This document shows positions 22,050 to 33,719 of a DNA stretch of 64,000 nucleotides, in pieces. Numbering within the stretch: position 1 is the stretch's first letter; each line of letters starts with the position of its first letter. Origin of the DNA: Nymphaea colorata (Eukaryota > Streptophyta > Magnoliopsida > Nymphaeales > Nymphaeaceae); the NCBI RefSeq assembly GCF_008831285.2, contig NC_045143.1, positions 15,149,151 to 15,213,150 of the forward strand, written 5' to 3'. The notes below the pieces were generated by a model that searched no databases, had not been told where the DNA came from, and saw only the letters and a program-made list of their open reading frames with translations. Position numbers and translations under genes: made by a program.

Positions 22050-22340
22050 GAGTCGGGGTGGAGTGTTCGATAGGTTTGGCCTGACACGGGTTTTAAAAGA
22101 GCATAAGGTCCGTTCGATCAGTTATTGGGTCACCTTGATTGAGTTTGATTAAGCTTTAATAAGACTTTTTGAATATGTATTTTATTATTTTTATATATAA
22201 TTATAATATTTTATTATAATTAATTATAATTTATATTAAAAATATATATTGAATTTGAACAGAGTTCAAGCTCTGTATCGAAACTGAGCTCATATTCGAG
22301 TTTCGAATGTCAGGTTTGGCTCGATGTCAGGCTTACTCCA
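22050..22340. repeat. MITE-like repeat, GC arms and AT core
   Basis: Arms with GATAGGTTTGGCCTGAC on the left and GGTTTGGCTCGATGTCAGGC on the right flank a long AT-only core (22165-22250). Both arms carry the TTTGGC word, and the layout resembles the copies at 21345 and 25216. Boundaries are approximate. Confidence 0.4.
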
Positions 22341-25215
22341 ATGCATCGGTTTTTTTTTGTCTCTACACAAAGTAGACGAAACGCACGGTGTGTGAAGCAC
22401 AATAAATGATGTTTGTGAAAAAAAAAATTAATTTTTTTTAATATAATATATATATATATAACAAAAAACAAGACAAAACGAACAAAGAGATGACAGCTCA
22501 GACTGACCGGCTTAGGCTCCGCGGCGCTGTTTCTGGGCCCTACCGTCAGCGCTACGGACGTCTGCTTGCACCTTACTACCCTCATCTCCACGTTTGATTT
22601 ACTGGGACGTCCTTTCCTCCGGCCTAGCTGACAAATGCCTTCCGCTTTCTTTGGCTGTCCAAAATGCCCCTGGCTCATCAATAACATCCAAACCCCACGG
22701 CCCAACCCGACTTTCCGTCTAGCGATTGGGTCAAACATCTGAAGTTGAAGTTGAGAACAAATCTTGTGACCGGAGCAAATAAAAGGGAGCTAGGAACCGG
22801 CGACTTGCATATATGCAAGACCTGCATTTGGATCGTATTTGGATCCGTGTCCCTTTTTAGCCTGTTTGACCGTTTATGATCATATGCAAAGGAGCGATAA
22901 GGGTTTGTTTCAATGGACATGATAAATGATAAATAAATAAATTGCCATGATTTTCACGTTTTCCAAATGCATTTCGAGGTTACAATTCTCACGCGTCATT
23001 TATATTATATCGCTCGACTTTAAGTCCAAATTGATATACTCGGACCGACGAGTTCCTTAAAGTTGTTATGGATTATATCCTTCATCCGTTCATACACGCC
23101 ACCCACCCAATAGTAACGAATGTCAAAGTTTACATCCTTCTTCAGTCATCAACAATCCATTAGCCCTCCTGCTTTCATGAGTCCCTTGTGAGTGAGCGGT
23201 AGGTAGGAATGTAAATATATTTGATTAGGATCAGATATCCAAGTGAATCATTCTGAAAAAAACAAATATAAAAGAAAATTAATATCTAATTAAGAAATCT
23301 AATCAGATTGGGCTTTAAAAAATGACATTTGATCGAATTCGGATGTACATAAATATCCAATCAGATATGGTATAGATTCGGATTGGATTTATTTTTAAAC
23401 AAATGTCTAATGTTCTTAAATTTTGAAAATTTGCGAAATTTGCTTCAACATTGGGATTCAAATTCGGAAATCAATGTAAAAGTCGGATTCAAATCGAATT
23501 CAAAATGTTTTTAAAATCAGATTTCAGATTTTGATTGATTTTTTCTTTATTCAATATGTGAATATTAAAAAAAATGGACATAGTTAGTGGTATATTTAAT
23601 TCAAATTCGAGCTGTTGATATCTCCAACATTAGGAAACAGGGGCAAAGTCAAGGTAGGGCTCGCTTGGGCCCCAGCACCACCTCAAAAAAAAATTAAAAA
23701 TTTACATGTAAATTTAAAAAAAAAAATCACTTGTTTTATATACACTTTTTGAAAAATGATATTTTGGTCCTAGTCAAAATTTAAAAACTTTAATTTGGAT
23801 TCGACCCATGAAAAATTTCTAGTGTCGCCTATGTTAGGAAACCTTTTAAAGATTAATGATACTTGTTTGGGCAGCAGCGATACTTTAACAATGTCCCTTA
23901 CATATGCCCCAATTTTAAGATAAATTCATAAGACGCTAATTCTAACGTTCTGTTAACTTGCCCTCGTGCTTACCTCATTGTTGAAGAAAATCCATGCGAC
24001 ACTCCGCTCGTGGCGTCTTGTCGCCAAACCATCTCTAAGCTAAGGTCATGCTACAACATTGGATTAATTGTCTTGATATTCGATCATTGCATGCGCATAA
24101 TATTATTGTTGATTTGTTCACGAGTCTATCTGTATAGCAAATGGTGAAGTTCTCTGCTGTGGCAATCACATTTGTCCTGTCAACGAAGGCCTGGTCGAAG
24201 TAAGCAAGGGGCAGAGTCACCCCTCGAAGCAGCAGAGTATTGGCAGCCGCCTCACCGTCAGTAGCCACCACACGTCGATCAGCATGCGGCGGCCTGACCC
24301 CAGATATTGATGTGCCGGAAAATCATTTTTTCCTCTTCACAACCTGTCAGCGCTTCTCAACCGCCAGAAAATCTGTTTTGCCTCGGAGTCATGTTTCTAC
24401 CTTATTTTTATATTTAGGTTGAAGGTGGAAATTTTTTCAGAAACCGAATTGTAATTTTAGAATTTTAATAAGAGCCAAAATATAAGTTTTCAAAACTCTT
24501 ATATAAAGGTAAATAAAAACTTTCAGAAATTAAAGAAATTTTGAAGTGGGAGAGGTCCTGCCGCCCTTGGCTCTTCACCTACTTATACTTCTTCTATTGG
24601 TAGAAAATCTGTTTTAACCTAGAATTGTTCTCCTTACATATCGTCTTTAATTCCATCATGCAGAGGGTCAGCTCCACGATATTTTTATGTTTCAAACATT
24701 TTAGTTTGGGACCAGTAGAATTTTTGAAAATATATGTGGCCCCACCTTGACAAAAATCTTGGCTTCGTCCGTCCGTAGTGTCGACTCCATGATGCTCGGC
24801 TTTAAAATTTATGACAATTTTTTTGAGCGTCAAAAAATGGGCCCACCATTTATTTTTTTTATTTCAAACATTAACAATCAAATTTTACTGAAACATTACA
24901 TGACGAGAAAATGTTCACGATAATAAAACAAGAACTATGAGAATCTAACTAATTCAATGAATGAAATCTAAGTTAAATACGCATATTTTACTCCATTGGG
25001 CTTAATAACTTACATCAGGTTCAAAACATATAAGTTAAACAGAAGAGAATGTTGGTTTTAGCAAAAATTTAAATATATTTAAGATGAGATTGAAAGTTTT
25101 GTTTACAAGTGTACTTTTGAAATTTTCATTTTTTCTATTTCATTACATATCATTTTACAAAAATAATCATACCACTCTTTTAAGGGCATATTTGAAGGCC
25201 CGGAAATGTATTATT

Positions 25216-25549
25216 CAAGGGTGGCCGTTGAGCTGGGCTGCCGGCGGGGCCTCAGGCTAGGTTTTTCAAGCCTGGGTTCGAGCTTGATGGGCCGGCCCGA
25301 CAGGGCTCGATTTGGTTTGATTAATTTTTAAAAATATTTTTTATTATTAATAATATTTTTTATTATTAAAAATATAATATATATTAAAAAAATTATTTTA
25401 TATTTTAAAAATAGCTTTTTATTACAATCAAGTCAGGCCCGAGCTCGGGTTTCGATAGCCAAGCCTGATTTTCAAACATCGGGCTAACCTGAACCGGGTT
25501 GACCAGACTTAATTCTTATTGGGCCGGGCAGGCCAATAACCCATCCCTA
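25216..25549. mobile_element. hAT-type MITE, 334 bp
   Basis: The element starts CAAGGGTGG and ends CCATCCCTA, giving short imperfect terminal inverted repeats. It is flanked by 8-bp direct repeats GTATTATT (25208-25215) and GTACTATT (25550-25557), matching at 7 of 8. The interior has GC-rich arms with GGGCCGGCCCG and a central block of almost pure A and T. Length, 8-bp duplication and absence of coding sequence fit a non-autonomous hAT element. Its ends are not identical to those of the hAT at 49016-55562. Confidence 0.7.
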
Positions 25550-25557
25550 GTACTATT

Positions 25558-26299
25558 CGTTGGGAATTTAAATTCGGAATTTTCAAGGTCCGTTCGGTTT
25601 CTTACAAACAGAGAGAGAAAAGAAAACTGAATCGTGGTGAGCCATTCGATCTTACATGGGATAACCAATATCTATTCTCTCTTCCCTCTCTCCTCTTTCA
25701 CATCTTAAGCCCCACGGCCCCCACCAGCTCCTCCCCCACCATGGCCAACAGCCACCTAGCGACTCCGATGAGAGAGAGAAAGGGAGCCTACCCAAAGAAA
25801 GAGGGTAGTTTAAGATGCAAGAATCAACTGTAGGCTTGCCTAGCAGTTGTAGGCATCGTAGCAGTTTTCTAGGCTTCGAGTCTCCAAAAGACGCTCATAT
25901 CTCTTCCACGATGCTCAAAACTTCATATCATATCACCTCTGATATGGGCATCTTCTTATTAAGTACTAGGTTCTTCCGCCAATTTCTTTATTCGTTCTTC
26001 ATTGTTTTGATCAACTTCAAGCAAAGTCATTTTGCCAAACAAAGCTCACAAAGCACTTTTCACAAGAGCACTTTGCTTTGACATGAAACATTTCAGGACC
26101 TTTAGCAAAAGCTTCAGCAATTTGAAGTTGCGAGTGCATGGTAGGTAAGCACACATTTGAAGGAAATTCGATGAAGAGGGTTTCTGATGCCTGAAACCCT
26201 TTGCATTGAGGGTTACAATTCTTTTATTGGAAACCCTTGACATGGAGGGTTTCAATGGCTGAGACCCTTTGTACATCGAAGGTTAGGTCAGTCGATCAA
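25558..26299. other. Unassigned, with short inverted GAGGGTTTC repeats
   Basis: No gene is recognised. Positions 26160-26290 contain alternating GAGGGTTTC and GAAACCCTT words that could pair locally. The CT- and GA-rich stretches at 25605-25790 are low complexity. Confidence 0.4.
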
Positions 26300-26871
26300 G
26301 ATCCTTGACATGGCAAAGGCTTTCCATCATGGGTTAAAAGAGGACAGTGAAAGGGAGAGAGAATTTGTTCGGTGGAAGCTTGTCTCCTAGGGTTCTGTTC
26401 GCCTAAACCTCCCCTACTCTTCTAAGGGGATTCCGGGGCTGGAGTCTTTGGGGGGAGAAGTTTGTGTGCTCTTTGGCTTGCATTCTGCTATTGTGAGTGA
26501 GGGCGGCTGGAGTAGTCGATTAATTTCTTTCTGTTTGGAGGTGGTTTGTGCTTTTGGGGAAGATGGAACTGGATAATATGGATCAGTTTCCTCTACTTGA
26601 TAAGGGTTGTCTACTTGTCCTTGTCCAGCGCTGATGCCCAAGAGTTGGGAGCTTCGGGTGCATCTTTGGAGCCCTCTGGTGCTTGTGTTCAGCAGGAAGG
26701 GTCATGGGCAGCCTGCATCTCTGCTGGTTTTGGGCTTGGAGAGACAAACATCGCGCCACAAATTATGGAAGAGGATGGGAGGCCAACTATTGTTATCTCC
26801 AAGGAAGACTATCAAAAGCCTTTCAAGACCCTTGGAATGGTTGGCGTTAGGTGGCTCCATGGGACCCTTGC
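26300..26871 (+). pseudogene. LINE-A 5' end and ORF1 N-terminus (L1-type)
   Basis: A probable ORF1 start lies at 26563 (MELDNMDQFPLLDKG), followed by a frame change. The segment PQIMEEDGRPTIVISKEDY ending PFKTLGMVGV (near 26760-26840) resembles the beginning of the DUF4283 region of plant L1 ORF1. The coding similarity stops near 26870, where repeat and Copia-3 sequence begins. It resumes on the same strand after the Copia-3 3' LTR at 43954. I infer one LINE split by later insertions. The assignment of this half alone is moderate. Confidence 0.55.
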
Positions 26872-27124
26872 AGTAGCGGAGCCAACGTGGGGCTGGTTGC
26901 CTGCTTAATTTCAAGTTTGTCCGTGCATGTACTGGCTTCGGCTTCCGTTTTCCTTTCTATAAAATTAAAATTATGGGCATTCCACACGCACGAGAAAGAA
27001 ACTCAACTTCTTATAGCAGTAGCGGAGGCAGCGTGGGGCTGGCGCCTGCCCATGCCAGCCCAAGACAGCCCAAGGTACTAGTACATAGTGCCTCATAGCC
27101 AAAAATTTCTGGCTCCACCACTAG
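26872..27124. repeat. Two copies of a GTAGCGGAGSCA-ended short repeat
   Basis: GCAGTAGCGGAGCCAACGTG starts near 26872 and a near-copy starts near 27020. The second stretch ends in TTCTGGCTCCACCACTAG, whose complement resembles the start, so imperfect terminal inverted repeats are possible. It abuts the Copia-3 LTR end and probably replaced or obscures most of that 5' LTR. Confidence 0.5.
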
Positions 27125-27137
27125 GTCACTCTTGTGC

Positions 27138-27794
27138 TTCTTTAACATGGTATTAGAGCGGGGCTTACTTGAGCACTTGGAGCTGAACTGAAGTTGATTC
27201 AAGCGAGAAAGGAGGATGATTGAGCTGCTGCCAGAGATGGCTGCTTTGATTCCGGACAACGGTTGGAACTTCCTTCGGCGGCCTCCATTGAGGTCCTCTG
27301 ATGCAGATGGCTGATTCTTCTTCCTCTTTGGCGAGGTCTCCTCGTTGGAGAAGTAATTGAGTGGCAGAACAAGAGGAATCACGCTTGCCACCTCTCCGAT
27401 CACCTTTCCCTCACCTGCTCTCTCGCTCAAATATCTCTCCTCCTGTTGTGTGCGTGCTTGATTTGTCACCGTCACGACCTTGTCTCTCCCGCTTTCAGGT
27501 TCAAGCCCTTGCTCCGCCTCTTCGTGTTCTTTCTCTCTGCTCTCTGGCCCTTCATCTTCACCGAGGGAGGAAGAGAAGGACCTGATCATCGCGGTGGTAA
27601 CTACAATTCCCTGCTGCGTTGGGTTATGCGTTTGGGCATTCGTCCCTTTTCGGAGAGACAGATGTCTTTGGCCGGTTCGGTGGCGCTTCTACGGGTACTC
27701 CTCCACTCTTCTCTGATCTGATGTTCTGAAAGCTGAATTCACAAGCAAGGAGCTTGCTGCGAGAGCTGCAGACGAGTCCGGGGAGAAGAGTACT
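27138..27794 (+). mobile_element. Copia-3, left part: LTR end, primer site and 5' leader
   Basis: TTCTTTAACA at 27138-27147 is identical to the last ten bases of the Copia-3 3' LTR (43944-43953). It is followed at once by a tRNA-iMet-type primer site. The rest of the 5' LTR is not recognisable upstream. From 27160 to 27789 the leader has no recognised gene. It is interrupted by the gypsy element, whose target duplication GTACT occupies 27790-27794. The leader resumes at 39197. Confidence 0.75.
27148..27159 (+). other. Copia-3 primer binding site
   Basis: TGGTATTAGAGC follows the LTR end directly. It differs by one base from the tRNA-iMet complement TGGTATCAGAGC. Location and strand agree with the plus-strand Copia-3 coding region, which starts at 39340 after the nested gypsy element. 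Confidence 0.8.
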
Positions 27795-28259
27795 TGTTAC
27801 AGGCCTACCAATGAAGAGATCCAGATCCACAGCAGATGGAGCCGAAACCAGTCAAGCAGCATCGGCCAGGGCAATAATGAGTCTAGGCGCAGAGGAAACT
27901 GTGCCTTAGGAGGTTCAATGAGTGATCAATGATGCAATTGAGGGCGGAGTGGGCAGAGCACCAAGGGCTAGACACAAGCGTCAGAGGACAGATGAACAGA
28001 GCTAAGAGGACTATATCCGGTTTAGATCTAGTCGAGTCATGAGTCTAGTCCAACCCAGGTCAGTTGATGTTGCTTAGGACCAAGCCTAAGCAGGTTAGGG
28101 CTGAGCCAACATGGCAAGGTCAAGAGACTCTTTGCTTTTAGTATCGTTTGAACTCATGAGACGTCTCGTCTCGTTTTGATTTGATTTGCTTATGCACTTT
28201 TGCTTTTGATGTGTGAGCGTCCCAGTTCGAGCTAGTTAGGAACCGACACGGTATGATAG

Positions 28260-28267
28260 TATTTAAA
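28260..28267 (+). promoter_or_regulatory. Candidate TATA box of gypsy 5' LTR
   Basis: TATTTAAA lies after GGAACCGACACGG. The 3' LTR has TAATTTAAAG at the matching place, and the decayed LTR at 16955-20732 has TATTTAA after GGAACCGG. Conservation of this order supports a promoter. No start site can be shown. Confidence 0.5.
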
Positions 28268-30272
28268 GATTTCATGTACTTTGTCTTGATTATGCTTGAA
28301 GTGGAATAGAGTTCATTTGGAGCATCAACTCTATCTCGTCCCTTGTCGTCCTTGCTCTCTCATCCCCTCTCTCGTTCATCGTCTTCCTCACGCACTCCCT
28401 TTTCAGGCGCCGGTCAGAGAACTCATCCAAATCCGTGGTGAGCGACGACTCTCCACCCTCAAAAGATCGTGGGCACTTCTCTTTCTCACCCCAGATTCTC
28501 GTTTCAACTTCTTCCCTGCGCGACCATCGATCTTCCAAGGTAGGAGCTCTCGGTTGCTTCACTTTAGGAGCCAGTTCTTCTTCCCCGCAAGACACACAAG
28601 AGTATAAACTCGTGCACAAAGTGCATTCTCCCCAAACCAGCTGGGAGAATAGAGGCCAGCACGCGCCTTCAAAGAATCACCAAGGCGTTGGATTCAATCT
28701 TGTTCGCCAGCTCAAATCTAGAACAAAAACGATTATCGGATCCCCGGATAAAGGCAAGTTCTCCTTCCGTTGGTTTAAGCTTTTGGGTTATGTTAAACGA
28801 AGGAGGGAAGGCTTCGGTTTAAGGCCTTAGGCATAGGTGAGTCCCTCGGCGTGCTCGGGAGATTCATCTTTGTCCTCCGGCTAAGAGTCACCGCTCTCTC
28901 CCTCGGATCTTCCCTCTTCCTTGGCCAAACAGAGTTTGGGCTTGTCCACAAGTTGCGCGTCCGATTTCGTACAAGGAGAAGTGAAACCGTGAGCTTGTCA
29001 TCACGGATTGAACTTCTTGAGTAGTCGGAAAAACAGCCACCAAACGGCATCTAAACCGTAACTCCGGGCTAGATAACTCCGGGCTAGATTCTTGTGTTAA
29101 ATCAATAGCCAAGTGATCGCCCGAAGCTAAGCTTCTCACCGGTGTAATTTGGGTGTCATCTAAGCAACCACGAAGGAGTTCTAGCATCGACCGGAGTTCT
29201 TCCTATTCCGTCGCCGTGGCCCCTATTCTGACCACCGGAAGTCACCGGAAAATTACTTCTCGATTTACCCTTGTATTGAGTAATTAGTTTAATCATTGAT
29301 TATCTTAAGCAAGGGCATACTCGGTAAGCTTAGAGTTAGCGATTAGGGTTTAGTTCCCCTAGCCGCCAGCTCTAGGTGCACTTTCCGTAGCCGTTTCTTC
29401 CATAAACGGCTAGGGCACCACCTCGTTCTCCCATTCACTTCACCACCATCCCAAGGAGCCACGTGGCATGCATCGGAGGAGCTCGCCAACCAGCTCGCCC
29501 TCCCTTGCCATAAAGGTGGAACGCACGATCCTTAGGCGTTCCTACAAAATAGGAAACCGGCCAAGTCACTCGCGCCATCTCGTCTCCCCCTTCTGTTTCA
29601 GGCGCCACCTCACCTCTTTCCATCTTTAGCGCATCTCCCTTCCCCCACACGCTTTCTCAACATTATGTAACCGGCGCTAATTACTCGTGCCACCTCTCCA
29701 CCTCCTTCCTTATCAGTTTCAAGTGAGCAACGGCTCTTTCCTTGAGCGCCACTTGTCCCCTTGTTTCTGTTATTTCCCCTTTTGTTTCCCTCTATCTCGT
29801 GTAACCTCCCTTAGCTAGGAAACCGCAACCTCTTACCTTATCCCTAGCCGCCGTCCCTTCTTCCCCCTTAACGTTTAAGTGTTTAACCCTAGCCTCACTC
29901 AAGTCAATCCCTAGTCAACCGTCCTCGGTCAACACCCAAGTCCGGACCTAGCCAACATTGAGCTTGTCCGAACACAGTCAAACCTAACCCTGGTCTAACC
30001 TCCATTGACCTAGTCTCCTACCTTGACCAACCTGATCCGAGTCCAACCTTTGACCTTGACAAACTAAGTCCGAACCACCTAAGCTTATTCTAGGACCCTT
30101 CTTACCCATGAAGGAATCCAGAATAAGAAGGCCATTGAATCACCTTGGTCCCTTACCTCACTTTGTCCAAACCTAGTCAGTTCTACCCTGAGTATTCCGA
30201 TCAACCTAAACGGCGTCGTTCGTGTCGTCCTCAGCCAGGAGGGCCGCTCTTTGCCAGCCTTCATCACCAACG

Positions 30273-30566
30273 CTCGGCCAGGCAGGCTGAGCCCCGCAGC
30301 TCTCACCAGTCACCTTCGCCATCGACCGCAGCTACCTTCCTCTTGCGTCGGCATCTTGCTTGTGCCTACGGTAGCTCCTTCTCGGCCAGGTGCCTTCACT
30401 TGCCATCTTTGGCACAGCTCGGCCGAGCGGGCCGAGCCTTGTCTCCCCTCTTCCCTCTTGGCCAGGCGGGCCGAGACCTTTGCTTGTACATCCCTCTCTC
30501 CCTCGGCCAGGTGTGTCGAGCCATCTATCTCCCCAACCTTCCTTCCCTGGGTCAGGTGGACCGAGA
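30273..30566 (+). repeat. Hairpin repeat array in gypsy 5' LTR
   Basis: Copies of CTCGGCCAGGYGGGCCGAG, each an inverted repeat with a 5-base loop, begin near 30273, 30381, 30418, 30457, 30502 and 30547. The last five are spaced 37-45 bp. Some copies have lost one arm (30381). The 3' LTR carries the same array. Confidence 0.8.
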
Positions 30567-31162
30567 CTCCTCACCTCCACCTCCTCTGTAGTTGAGATAC
30601 TCTAGGAAGAAGCTTGCCACTGGTTTTCCCCTGAGGTCACTTGCTGGCAAGCCGAGATCCCTTTCGGCCGGTAACTTCTCTTGTTCCCCCTTGTAGTTAT
30701 CGGGGCGGTAGTTATTGGTTTCCTTGCTTTTGTATTTTCTTGCTTTAGCCCGGCTCAAGCCACCGCTACCCCGCGTGGTTCCTCTAAGACCTACGGCCAA
30801 GGACACAACCGCAGGGTAGCTAGCCACCTACTGGGTTCACCAGGTGTAGTTTGCTTCGTTAGTTGTGGTTTGTATGGTTTGCTTGTATGTTGAGTGAGTT
30901 GTGAGTGGATTTTTGTATCGCTCGCGTTTGTAAAGTCTATATCCCCTAGTTTCTGTAGTAGGAAAAGACTTTGTGGGTTGGAAAACCTTTCTTGTATCTC
31001 TGTCCTAAGGATTTTTGCGCCGGGGTGTCTATCCTGCCGGGTAGCTTTTCTGTAATTAATCCTCTTAGGTTTTGGGTTTTTGGATCTGCTCCCTCGAAGA
31101 TCCTGGCAGGTAGGACCGTACCGTGGCTAGATTCGGTTGACGCCGGGTATAATCCTAACAAT

Positions 31163-31176
31163 TGGTATCAGAGCCC
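31163..31176 (+). other. Gypsy primer binding site
   Basis: TGGTATCAGAGCCC lies two bases after the 5' LTR and is complementary to the 3' end of tRNA-iMet. Confidence 0.92.
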
Positions 31177-31691
31177 TTTGAGGAGCAGAGATCAGTTGGG
31201 CAGTGGACTTCTTATTTGTGTGTATTGGTCTTCTATATAGCAGTTGGTATAGCGGTCTGTGAATATCAATTGGTGTCAGTGTATTTTTGAGTTCCTTGTC
31301 AATTTTCGGTAGTGTGTTGCTCATGGTCAGACCTACTACATAGGGAGCCAGGTGCGGGTAGTGCAAGGGCATTACTGAGGGTTGACTAGACTCGCGGTGC
31401 GTTGCCGAGGTGCCAGGCGGGCGCGGCAATTTAGGTCCCATCTTAGGACCTGGCCGAGAGTCTGGTAGAGCAACCGAGGCATCAGGAGGGTGCGGTTGTA
31501 GGCGGGCCAAATCGTCTCCCTTCCCGGCGAGCGCACGGGCAGCAACAGAAGCAGCTCAGCAGCGTGGGCAGATTTGTTTGTGTTTGAGTCAGTTTCGGTT
31601 TTTCCTTCAGTGTATAGCAGCAGTGTTTTCTTTTTATAGCAGTCCTTTTCAGTGTTATCAGTACCTTGGGCCCTTTCTCAAGCTGGCGGAA

Positions 31692-33159
31692 ATGGCCAAG
31701 AAAGCCAAGCAAACGGTAGGAGGCCCATCCAGGCAAGAGGAGGATGCCTCTAACCATGGAGAGCAGCTATGAGTAGATTCGGTTGATATTCAAACCTTCA
31801 ACCTAGACCGAGTCTCCCTCCTAGAGAGTGAGCTTGCCTTGGTAAGATGTGAGATGGCTAGACTTAAGAAGCTCGATGAAATTAAGTCCATGCTCCGCAC
31901 CTTAACAGCGTCCCAAGCCCCTACTGTAACTTTTGAAGGTCCCACCGTTCAAGGCCGTAATCCCATCCTCAGTTATCAAGGGCCTAACCCAATAGTTGGC
32001 TACCATGGTCCCAACCCTGTCTTCGGTTTGGAGAGAGGCCTGCTAGGAGCAAATCTCAGTCTTCCGAACATGGCCTTCACTGCCGGTGCCCAAACCACAA
32101 CCTCTTACGTAGGAACCAGCCAACAAGGGGCAAGAGCCAACATAGAACCTTCCCCATTTGTTTTTTCCAGCCTCCCTAATTGGTCACCACCAGACCCGCA
32201 ACCGACAGAGCTACAACCAGGGCCAACTAGGGAGAACTTTGTACCACCACCACCAACAACCCAAGATCCCCCTAACCATTGTAGAACATGGGCAGATGAA
32301 GACGAGGAGTTCTAGGAAAATCAGGACAATAGGAACTACAACCAATGGCGGTTCCCCACGGTTAAATTTGAGTTCCCTCGGTTCAGTGGAGTCAGAATCA
32401 AGGAATGGATTTACAAGTCAGAACAATATTTCTTGTGCCAATACGTTCCATGAAATGAGTGGATTATTACTGTAGAAATGTACTTTGAGGGTGAGGTCAT
32501 GAGCTGGTACCTCTAGTACATACATAACCACCAAATTAAGGAATGAGAACAGTTGAAAGCCGATTTACAAGTCCGGTTTGGATAATCAACTCACATCGAC
32601 TATGATGTAGTTGAAAAACTTGTAACAAACCACTACTATATAGGAATATCAGCAGCAGGTTGAGAAATTGTCTAGCATGGACAATTGGACCCAAAACGCC
32701 TTAGTGGGAGCCTTCATTGGAGGGATGAAAGAAGAAGTTAAGATAGACATGCAAACATACCGCCACAAAGAACTAGTGTAATATTTTAATACGGCCAGGT
32801 CAATAGAAAACAGAAATCGACGAAAAACTGCCTTGTACAAGCCTAACAGAGGCTATCAAGCTAGCAGTTCGAAAGCACCTCCTGCCCGGGCTCCCCCCGT
32901 TAGAAGAGAGGAACCTCAGACATTCAATCGTGAGGCACCCCAACATGAAGGAACTAGACCCACATATCATGAAAAAGTTTCAGTCACCTATATCACAAGG
33001 AAAGAGCGGGAAGAGATGATAAGAAATAATCAATGTTTCAACTGCAAGGATAAATGGCACAGAGGCCATGTGTGCAAGGAATTCCACACCTATGTGGTCA
33101 TCGACGATGAAAAAAAAGATGACCCAACCCCGTTGGAAGAAATAATTTCAGCTGAGTAG
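31692..33159 (+). pseudogene. Gypsy gag (broken)
   Basis: A likely start at 31692 (MAKKAKQTVGG) is followed by a stop at 31770 in the same frame. The frame continues through a Pro- and Gly-rich stretch (31839-32315) with repeated GPNP motifs, then after another stop through the retrotransposon Gag domain with FEFPRFSGVRIKEWIYKSEQ (32358-32420) and further stops. The C-terminal part (32833-33159) is in another frame and carries a CCHC zinc knuckle CFNCKDKWHRGHVC. Several nonsense codons and one frame change mean no full Gag can be made. Confidence 0.9.
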
Positions 33160-33209
33160 TAGAAGAGGCCGTAGAGCAAGTAGTTGAAGAAGGCAAATGC
33201 CACTCGACG

Positions 33210-33566
33210 ATGGATTCCAATCGACCCAACGCCATGAGGGTCATGGGGAAAATCAAGGGAAAAAAGGTTATAGTGTTACTATACTCTGGAGTGACTCACA
33301 ATTTTATGAGCCTAGAGTCGGCAGAGGCAATAAAGCACCCCTTGACGGAGCAGACTCCCCTTACCGTTGTTGTTGGGGATGGATCCCATTTATCTTGCAC
33401 GTGCTTATGCAAGGAAGTTGAGTTGGTGATGCAGAAATCACCATTTACAAGTGGACTTGTTAGTCCTACCTTTAAAATGAACAGACGTTGTGTTGGGCGT
33501 CAAATGGTTGGAAACACTTGGAGTCATCTCTTGGGACTTCAAGAACATGACCATGACGTTTGCTAA
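33210..33566 (+). pseudogene. Gypsy protease, catalytic residue replaced
   Basis: This resembles the retropepsin-like protease of Ty3/gypsy elements. The active-site segment reads VIVLLYSGVTHNFMS, where the family has an Asp before SG and usually Ala after it. The Asp position is Tyr (codon 33282-33284). The following flap-like part (LTVVVGDGSHLSC) is recognisable. Downstream of about 33480 the frame diverges from the family. Replacement of the catalytic Asp predicts an inactive enzyme. Confidence 0.82.
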
Positions 33567-33719
33567 GGAGGGAGGCGATCAGCCCATCACCCTCATAGTC
33601 GTGAGTACTACAATGGCACCAAAAGCAGCCCTTAAGGCTATTGAGGACCAACAACCCGCATATTGAGTAGTTGCTATGGCCACTGACGTGCCATTGGAGA
33701 GCAAAACAGAGGAAGTAGT

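Larger units (their letters stand above)
20738..25207. other. Unassigned region with scattered MITE-like repeats
   Basis: I find no supportable gene. Open frames at 21808-22152 (plus), 22310-22738 (minus) and 24035-24271 (minus) are 78-142 codons long and match no family I know. The stretch 23210-23600 is rich in GGATTCGAAT-like words, typical of degraded short non-autonomous repeats in plants. Other short repeat remnants lie at 23643-23825, 24440-24575 and 24690-24790. Confidence 0.45.
27795..31160 (+). repeat. Gypsy 5' LTR, 3366 bp
   Basis: Starts TGTTACAGGCCTACC and ends CCTAACA, two bases before the primer site. It contains a segment of about 370 bp (near 29466-29829) missing from the 3' LTR. 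The boundaries are supported by the target duplication on the left and the primer site on the right. Long open frames inside (for example 30145-30591) are not supported as genes. Confidence 0.95.

Noticed and set aside
21808-22738. Two open frames (114 and 142 codons) as host genes
   Set aside because: No recognisable domain. The parts overlap MITE-like AT cores and a poly-lysine or phenylalanine stretch caused by A and T runs.
26411-26914. Several overlapping 70-120-codon frames on both strands
   Set aside because: Only the plus-strand frame with RPTIVISKEDY fits a known family (LINE ORF1). The rest are shadows.
27011-27589. 192-codon minus-strand open frame
   Set aside because: It crosses the Copia-3 LTR end, primer site and leader in antisense, with no domain. 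Composition explains it.
30145-30595. Long open frames (114-148 codons) in the gypsy 5' LTR, with counterparts at 38160-38648 in the 3' LTR
   Set aside because: Two overlapping plus-strand frames are both open, as is a minus-strand one. This follows from GC-rich hairpin repeats, not selection for one frame. No domain is visible.
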